From: an uncultured Muribaculaceae bacterium
Lineage (GTDB): Bacteria > Bacteroidota > Bacteroidia > Bacteroidales > Muribaculaceae
Length of the DNA: 9,840 nt
Direction of reading: 5' to 3'
Assembly (NCBI GenBank): GCA_910579675.1
Contig: CAJTUF010000036.1
Location: forward strand, 1-9,840
The translations under genes were made by a program, and so were the position numbers. Below the pieces are notes generated by a model that did not search any database, was not told the DNA's origin, and saw nothing but the letters and a program-made list of their open reading frames with translations. Shown piece by piece: positions 6,004 to 9,840 of this stretch; the stretch's first letter is position 1, and the number at the start of each line of letters is the position of its first letter.

Positions 6004-7590
6004 ATGACGAAAGAAACCATGTTTGCAGCAGGTATGACTGCTGCTGCACTGGCCGCCGTGTCGGCTCTTCCATCATGCTCGGCCTCCAAGAGCGCGGAAA
6101 AGGTGTCAGATAAACCGCTCAATATCGTCTACATCATGACCGACGACCACACGGCCCAGATGATGAGCGCCTACGACACCCGCAACATCAACACCCCCAA
6201 TCTCGACCGCATCGCGGCCGACGGAGTGAAGTTTACCAACTCTTTTGTGGCCAACTCTCTCTCAGGCCCCTCCCGCGCATGTATGCTCACCGGCAAGCAC
6301 TCCCACACCAACGGGTTCGTGTCAAACGAGACCAGCGTGTTCGACGCCTCACAGCCCACATGGCCCCGCTATCTCCGGGATGCCGGATATGAGACTGCCA
6401 TCGTAGGCAAGTGGCACCTCGAAACAATGCCCCAGGGATTCGACTACTGGGAGATTGTGCCCGGACAAGGCGACTACTGGAATCCCCGCTTCATCAAGCA
6501 GAGCGGCGACACCGTGGCCGAAAAAGGATATATCACCCACATGATAACCGACAAGAGCCTCCATTGGCTCGACAGCGTCCACGATCCCTCCAAGCCGTTT
6601 GCACTCATAATCCACCACAAGGCCATCCACCGCAACTGGCTTCCCGACACCGCCGATCTCGCCCTCTACGAGGATGTGACATTCCCCATCCCCGAGACCT
6701 TCTACGACAAGTATGAGGGACGCCCCGCAGCCGAGGCAGCCGAGATGCGCATCCTCGACCACATGGATCTCATCTACGACCTCAAGATGGATCACCCCGA
6801 CTCCACGTCTCACCTCAAGAGCACCTACTACGCATTTGTCAACCGCATGGATTCGGCCGAGCGCGCCAAATTCGAGGCTTTCTACCAGCCCATACGCGAC
6901 GACTTCTTCGCCCGCAACCCCAAAGGCCGCGAGCTCGCCGAGTGGAAATACCAGCGCTACATGCGCGACTATGCCAAGGTGGTAAAGAGCCTCGACGACA
7001 ATGTGGGCCGAGTCCTCGACTATCTCAAGGAGCATGATCTGCTCGACAACACCCTCGTGGTCTATGCCTCCGACCAAGGTTTCTACATGGGTGAACATGG
7101 TTGGTTTGACAAGCGTTTCATGTATGAGGAAAGCCTCAACACTCCCCTCGTGATGATGCTCCCCGAAGGTCTCAAAGCCCGCGGCGACATCAATGAGATG
7201 GTGCAGAACATCGACTATGCCCCCACTTTCCTGGAGCTGGCTGGACTTGAGGTGCCAGCCGACATTCAGGGCGTGTCGCTCATGCCGCTCCTCCGCGGTG
7301 AGCATCCTGCCGACTGGCGCGATGCCATCTACTACCATTACCACGAATATCCCGCCGAGCATGCCGTGAAGCGTCACTACGGGGTGAGGACCTCCCGCTA
7401 CAAGCTGATGCATTTCTACAACGACATCGACCATTGGGAGCTCTACGACCTCCAATCGGATCCCAACGAGCTCAACAATCTCTACGGCAAGCCCGGATAT
7501 GAGGATATCACCAAGGAAATGCTCTCAAAGCTCAAGGCGCTCCAGGAGCAATACGACGATCCTATCCGACACCAGTTTCCTATTGAATGA
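6004..7590 (+). CDS. Lipoprotein sulfatase, S1 family, probably N-acetylglucosamine-6-sulfatase-like
   Basis: A 528-residue sulfatase of the alkaline-phosphatase fold, exported and lipid-anchored. Residues 1-24 form an Ala-rich signal ending in the lipobox LPSC, with Cys25 as the lipid site. The catalytic signature is S87-G-P-S-R-A-C-M-L-T-G: a serine-type site, so formylglycine would be made by an anaerobic radical-SAM maturase encoded elsewhere. Metal and active-site residues are visible: D47-D48, K136 and H138 in GKWHLE, H205-K206 and H209 in HKAIH, D357-Q358 in SDQGFYMGEHGW, then K370-R371. The SGPSRACMLTGKHSH and EHGWFDKRFMYEE stretches resemble mucin-desulfating and GlcNAc-6-sulfate sulfatases of gut Bacteroidetes; the exact substrate is inference. 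It lies 37 nt after ruvA without a recognised promoter, and its stop overlaps the next gene by 4 nt. Confidence 0.93.
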   Translation: MTKETMFAAGMTAAALAAVSALPSCSASKSAEKVSDKPLNIVYIMTDDHTAQMMSAYDTRNINTPNLDRIAADGVKFTNSFVANSLSGPSRACMLTGKHSHTNGFVSNETSVFDASQPTWPRYLRDAGYETAIVGKWHLETMPQGFDYWEIVPGQGDYWNPRFIKQSGDTVAEKGYITHMITDKSLHWLDSVHDPSKPFALIIHHKAIHRNWLPDTADLALYEDVTFPIPETFYDKYEGRPAAEAAEMRILDHMDLIYDLKMDHPDSTSHLKSTYYAFVNRMDSAERAKFEAFYQPIRDDFFARNPKGRELAEWKYQRYMRDYAKVVKSLDDNVGRVLDYLKEHDLLDNTLVVYASDQGFYMGEHGWFDKRFMYEESLNTPLVMMLPEGLKARGDINEMVQNIDYAPTFLELAGLEVPADIQGVSLMPLLRGEHPADWRDAIYYHYHEYPAEHAVKRHYGVRTSRYKLMHFYNDIDHWELYDLQSDPNELNNLYGKPGYEDITKEMLSKLKALQEQYDDPIRHQFPIE

Positions 7591-9620
7591 CAATACGATC
7601 CATTAAACTTCTAATAGCAGCAGCGGCGGCCGTAACATCGGTTGTCGCTGCCGCTTTTGACCGCGAAGGTCTGATTGTGCCCTATGCCGAGGATCATTTC
7701 CCCGACATGGCTTCGATGCGCTACGACCGATCACCCTACTATCGGGCCATAGAGCGCGCAGCCGACTCTGCCACAATACGCATCCCCGCCGACTGGGCCG
7801 GGAAGCGGATAGTAGTGGGAGTGGGCTATCCGTCCGACACCGCCGGGGTGCCCGGCCTCACAATCAACGGCCACAATCCCGGCACCGGAGTGCGCCCCCT
7901 GCGGTGGGATGTCACCCACCTGCTCCCCAAGCATGGCGACCGATCCGTGACGCTCCGGGGGCTCGGCAGCAAGGAGAGGCGCGTCTATGCCTACGCCACC
8001 CCGAGCGAGGTGTGGGTCGACCGCTATCACATCACTTCGGCCCTCGACTCGGCCGATCTGTCGACCGGCATGTTTGAGGTCGACATAGACCTCGGAGGTG
8101 TGCGCCGCCCCACACCTGCAATCGCCGTCGAGTATATGCTCTTCGATGCCTCGCGCCATCAGGTGGCAGCCGGTCGCGCCGATGCCGCACCCCACCTGCG
8201 ATTCAAGGCTCGCATCCCCGACATCCACCGGTGGAGCACCGACGACCCCTACCGCTACATGCTCGCCATAATCCTGCGCGACGACCGCACCGGACGCCAC
8301 ATCATGACCGTCGGGTCGCCGATGCGCTTTGCCAACTACACCGCCCGCGCGGGCGAGGGGCCGGTGCTCAATGCCGTGCCTATGGGCCCACTCTCGCTCG
8401 CCGCACTCGACAGTATACCCGTCACCGCCGACAGCCGCGAGGCGCTCGCTGCAGCCCTCCGTGCCGCAGGCGCCAATGCAGTGATAGCCCCGGCAGGAGT
8501 CGACCCCGACACCGACTGGCGCAACTTCTGTGCCGACCGAGGCCTGCTATGCTATGCCGACGGAGCGCTCGACCCGATGCTGCTTCTCGCTGCCGACCCG
8601 CAGGATGCGGAGCGCCCGCAGGCCCCCGACGGATTCGACCGCATGGCCGAGCGCTATTCGCGTGTGGTGACGGAACTCACCGATACCGCTACCCTCACCC
8701 TCGCAGCCACCACCCGATCGCCATTTGCCCCCCTATCCGATTTCGCTCTCGACTATGAACTCATCTCTCCTCTCGGAGTGACGCTCACATCGGGTCAAGG
8801 GGTAGTGACTCCCGGCGGAGCACGCGAGCGCACTCTCATCCCCCTGCTCCCGCCCCTCCCCTCGGGAGCACAGGCCTCTCTCCTGCCTGACGATATGACC
8901 GAGGCTTATCTCAACATTGCCTGGCGGCCTCTCCGCCCCATGGCAGGAGCCGAGCCGGGCCAGCCGACAGCCAAGCGTCAGTTTGTCGTGGGCCATGCTC
9001 CCCGACTCGTCCCCGCCAACCCTCAGAAGATGAAGCGCAAGCGCGACACATGGCGCGCGCAAGGGGTTGAGCTTACCCTCGCCCGCAGCTCCGGCCTCCC
9101 GACATCGATCATGCTTGAAAGCAAGGAGATGCTACCCTCGCCCGTAGGAGCCACCATCGACGGCATTTCGGTAAGATGTGTAGCATCGTCGGTGGAATAC
9201 GACAAGCACAACCGTTCGCTCACAGCCATCCTACGGCTCGAAAATCCCACCACCGGCATTGATCTCGGATCGGCTACTCTCATCTATTCTGCCGGCAACG
9301 ACCACACCCTCGATATTGCCATGCGCGACGCCACCCCCGGATTTGCCCTGACATTTCCAGCTCCCGCCGACCGCATCTATCTCGGACGCGGGCCCGGCGA
9401 CTCACCGGCGTCTGATCACTCTCCCTCCCGCATAGCTCTCTATCAGGCAAAGGCTCCCGGGAGCAACATCTCTGAATCCCATGCCGACACCCGACGCGTA
9501 GCCCTCCTCCCCCAAGGCCTGTCGATAACTCTCGACCATCCCGCCGAGCTGACACTCACACGCAACCGCGCCGCCATCAGCGCCTCCGCCTCCACCATCC
9601 GCCTCTCTGCCCTCCGCTGA
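7587..9620 (+). CDS. Secreted GH2/LacZ-like protein lacking most of the catalytic barrel (putative pseudoenzyme)
   Basis: A 677-residue exported protein (signal peptide about 1-23, cleavage AAA|F). It follows the LacZ domain order. A jelly-roll sugar-binding domain lies at about 50-145 (IRIPADWAGKR, then TINGHNPG and WDVTHLL). An Ig-like domain lies at about 146-249, ending in IHRWSTDDPYRYMLAI and a VGSPMRF close that matches the GH2 'W..e.P.lY ... vGfR' pattern. A barrel remnant at about 268-345 holds AAGANAVIAP and WRNFCADRGLLCYADGAL, matching the first barrel strands of LacZ (NAVR ... CDRYGLYVVDEA). LacZ domain 4 lies at about 350-470, and a shortened LacZ domain 5 at about 488-655 with RIYLGRGPGDSPASD at 596-610. 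LacZ proteins have about 1,000 residues and a barrel of about 300. No Asn-Glu acid/base motif and no nucleophile Glu region is found, and the His of SHYP is replaced. It is probably non-catalytic, perhaps glycan-binding. The ATGA overlap couples it to the sulfatase. Confidence 0.75.
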   Translation: MTIRSIKLLIAAAAAVTSVVAAAFDREGLIVPYAEDHFPDMASMRYDRSPYYRAIERAADSATIRIPADWAGKRIVVGVGYPSDTAGVPGLTINGHNPGTGVRPLRWDVTHLLPKHGDRSVTLRGLGSKERRVYAYATPSEVWVDRYHITSALDSADLSTGMFEVDIDLGGVRRPTPAIAVEYMLFDASRHQVAAGRADAAPHLRFKARIPDIHRWSTDDPYRYMLAIILRDDRTGRHIMTVGSPMRFANYTARAGEGPVLNAVPMGPLSLAALDSIPVTADSREALAAALRAAGANAVIAPAGVDPDTDWRNFCADRGLLCYADGALDPMLLLAADPQDAERPQAPDGFDRMAERYSRVVTELTDTATLTLAATTRSPFAPLSDFALDYELISPLGVTLTSGQGVVTPGGARERTLIPLLPPLPSGAQASLLPDDMTEAYLNIAWRPLRPMAGAEPGQPTAKRQFVVGHAPRLVPANPQKMKRKRDTWRAQGVELTLARSSGLPTSIMLESKEMLPSPVGATIDGISVRCVASSVEYDKHNRSLTAILRLENPTTGIDLGSATLIYSAGNDHTLDIAMRDATPGFALTFPAPADRIYLGRGPGDSPASDHSPSRIALYQAKAPGSNISESHADTRRVALLPQGLSITLDHPAELTLTRNRAAISASASTIRLSALR

Positions 9621-9624
9621 CATT

Positions 9625-9840
9625 CCCGGCGACGCGGGTTGCGGCGACGAGGAGCGCGCGTATGATTCGTTACTTAGGTGATTTGCAGCGACTTGTAGGG
9701 ATGCTCCATGGAGCATCCGCCCGGCGACACGGGTTGTGGCGACGAGGTGCGCGCGTATGATTCGTTATTTAGGTGATTTGAAGCGACTTGTAGGAATGCA
9801 CCCCCGGTGGATCCGCCGGGCGACGCGGATTGCGGCGACG
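9625..9840. repeat. Imperfect ~95-bp tandem repeat, about 2.2 copies, running off the window
   Basis: The sequence ggcgac begins equivalent units at 9628, 9723 and 9819, giving periods of 95 and 96. Units one and two differ at only about six places over their first 76 or so bases. They then diverge in a self-complementary core before rejoining at atccg. The third copy is cut by the window end, so the array may be longer. It follows the last stop codon by 4 nt. No believable protein is encoded. It looks like a structured intergenic repeat and could also act in transcript termination or mRNA 3' end protection. Confidence 0.85.
9699..9718. repeat. 20-bp perfect palindrome in the first tandem unit
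   Basis: ggatgctccatggagcatcc is identical to its own reverse complement. The matching place in the second unit (about 9794-9814) has different bases but can still form a small hairpin (cacc-ccc-ggtg with gga/tcc outside it). Confidence 0.8.

Noticed and set aside
6349..7455. Long minus-strand frame of 368 codons opposite the sulfatase
   Set aside because: Antisense shadow of a GC-rich coding region. The + strand frame has all the catalytic sulfatase motifs and the minus frame has none.
9625..9840. CRISPR array
   Set aside because: The units are about 95 bp and nearly continuous, with no constant short repeat separated by unique spacers and no cas genes nearby.

Overview
The window looks like a chromosomal segment of a high-GC member of the Bacteroidales, most probably a Muribaculaceae-type gut bacterium (family placement is inference). 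Three things point there. Promoter-like sites of the Bacteroidetes type (TTTG about 20 nt ahead of TAnnTTTG) lie before two genes. The genes lack clear Shine-Dalgarno sites and have A-rich start regions. The gene content also fits: a PpiD/SurA-like periplasmic foldase, a single-chain serine dehydratase, a serine-type lipoprotein sulfatase and a galactosidase-like exported protein. All six genes are on the + strand.

Layout. Positions 1-490 hold no gene. They contain a very large hairpin (perfect 65-nt arms at 24-88 and 146-210, with an imperfect outer extension to the window edge), then about 70 bases in which I see nothing (235-307), then a promoter (308-338) and a structured mRNA leader (about 345-490). 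metK (491-1810) follows. A second promoter (1832-1863), a two-hairpin leader ending in a terminator-like stem with five Ts (1876-1934) and a near-duplicated 20-bp segment across the start codon precede the ppiD-like gene (1969-4041). A strong hairpin (4072-4117) sits just upstream of sdaA (4132-5364). sdaA overlaps ruvA (5361-5966) by 4 nt. After 37 nt come a lipoprotein sulfatase (6004-7590) and, overlapping it by 4 nt, a secreted protein built like LacZ but with almost all of its catalytic barrel missing (7587-9620). The window ends in about 2.2 copies of a 95-bp tandem repeat carrying a variable palindrome.

How the parts relate. metK (SAM synthesis), ppiD (periplasmic folding), sdaA (serine to pyruvate) and ruvA (Holliday junction processing) are housekeeping genes with no obvious shared pathway. 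sdaA and ruvA look translationally coupled, as do the sulfatase and the LacZ-like gene. The last two form the one clear functional unit: an outer-membrane or periplasmic sulfatase, probably for 6-sulfated amino sugar in host glycans, with a galactosidase-derived protein that is probably no longer an enzyme.

The two most notable points are these. (1) The metK leader can fold into a nested aptamer-like stem and an 11-bp helix that buries the start codon; the two helices share nucleotides 450-452, so they compete, as in a translational riboswitch. (2) The intact 677-codon GH2-like gene keeps LacZ domains 1, 2, 4 and 5 but retains only about 75 residues of a barrel that is normally about 300, with no recognisable catalytic glutamates.
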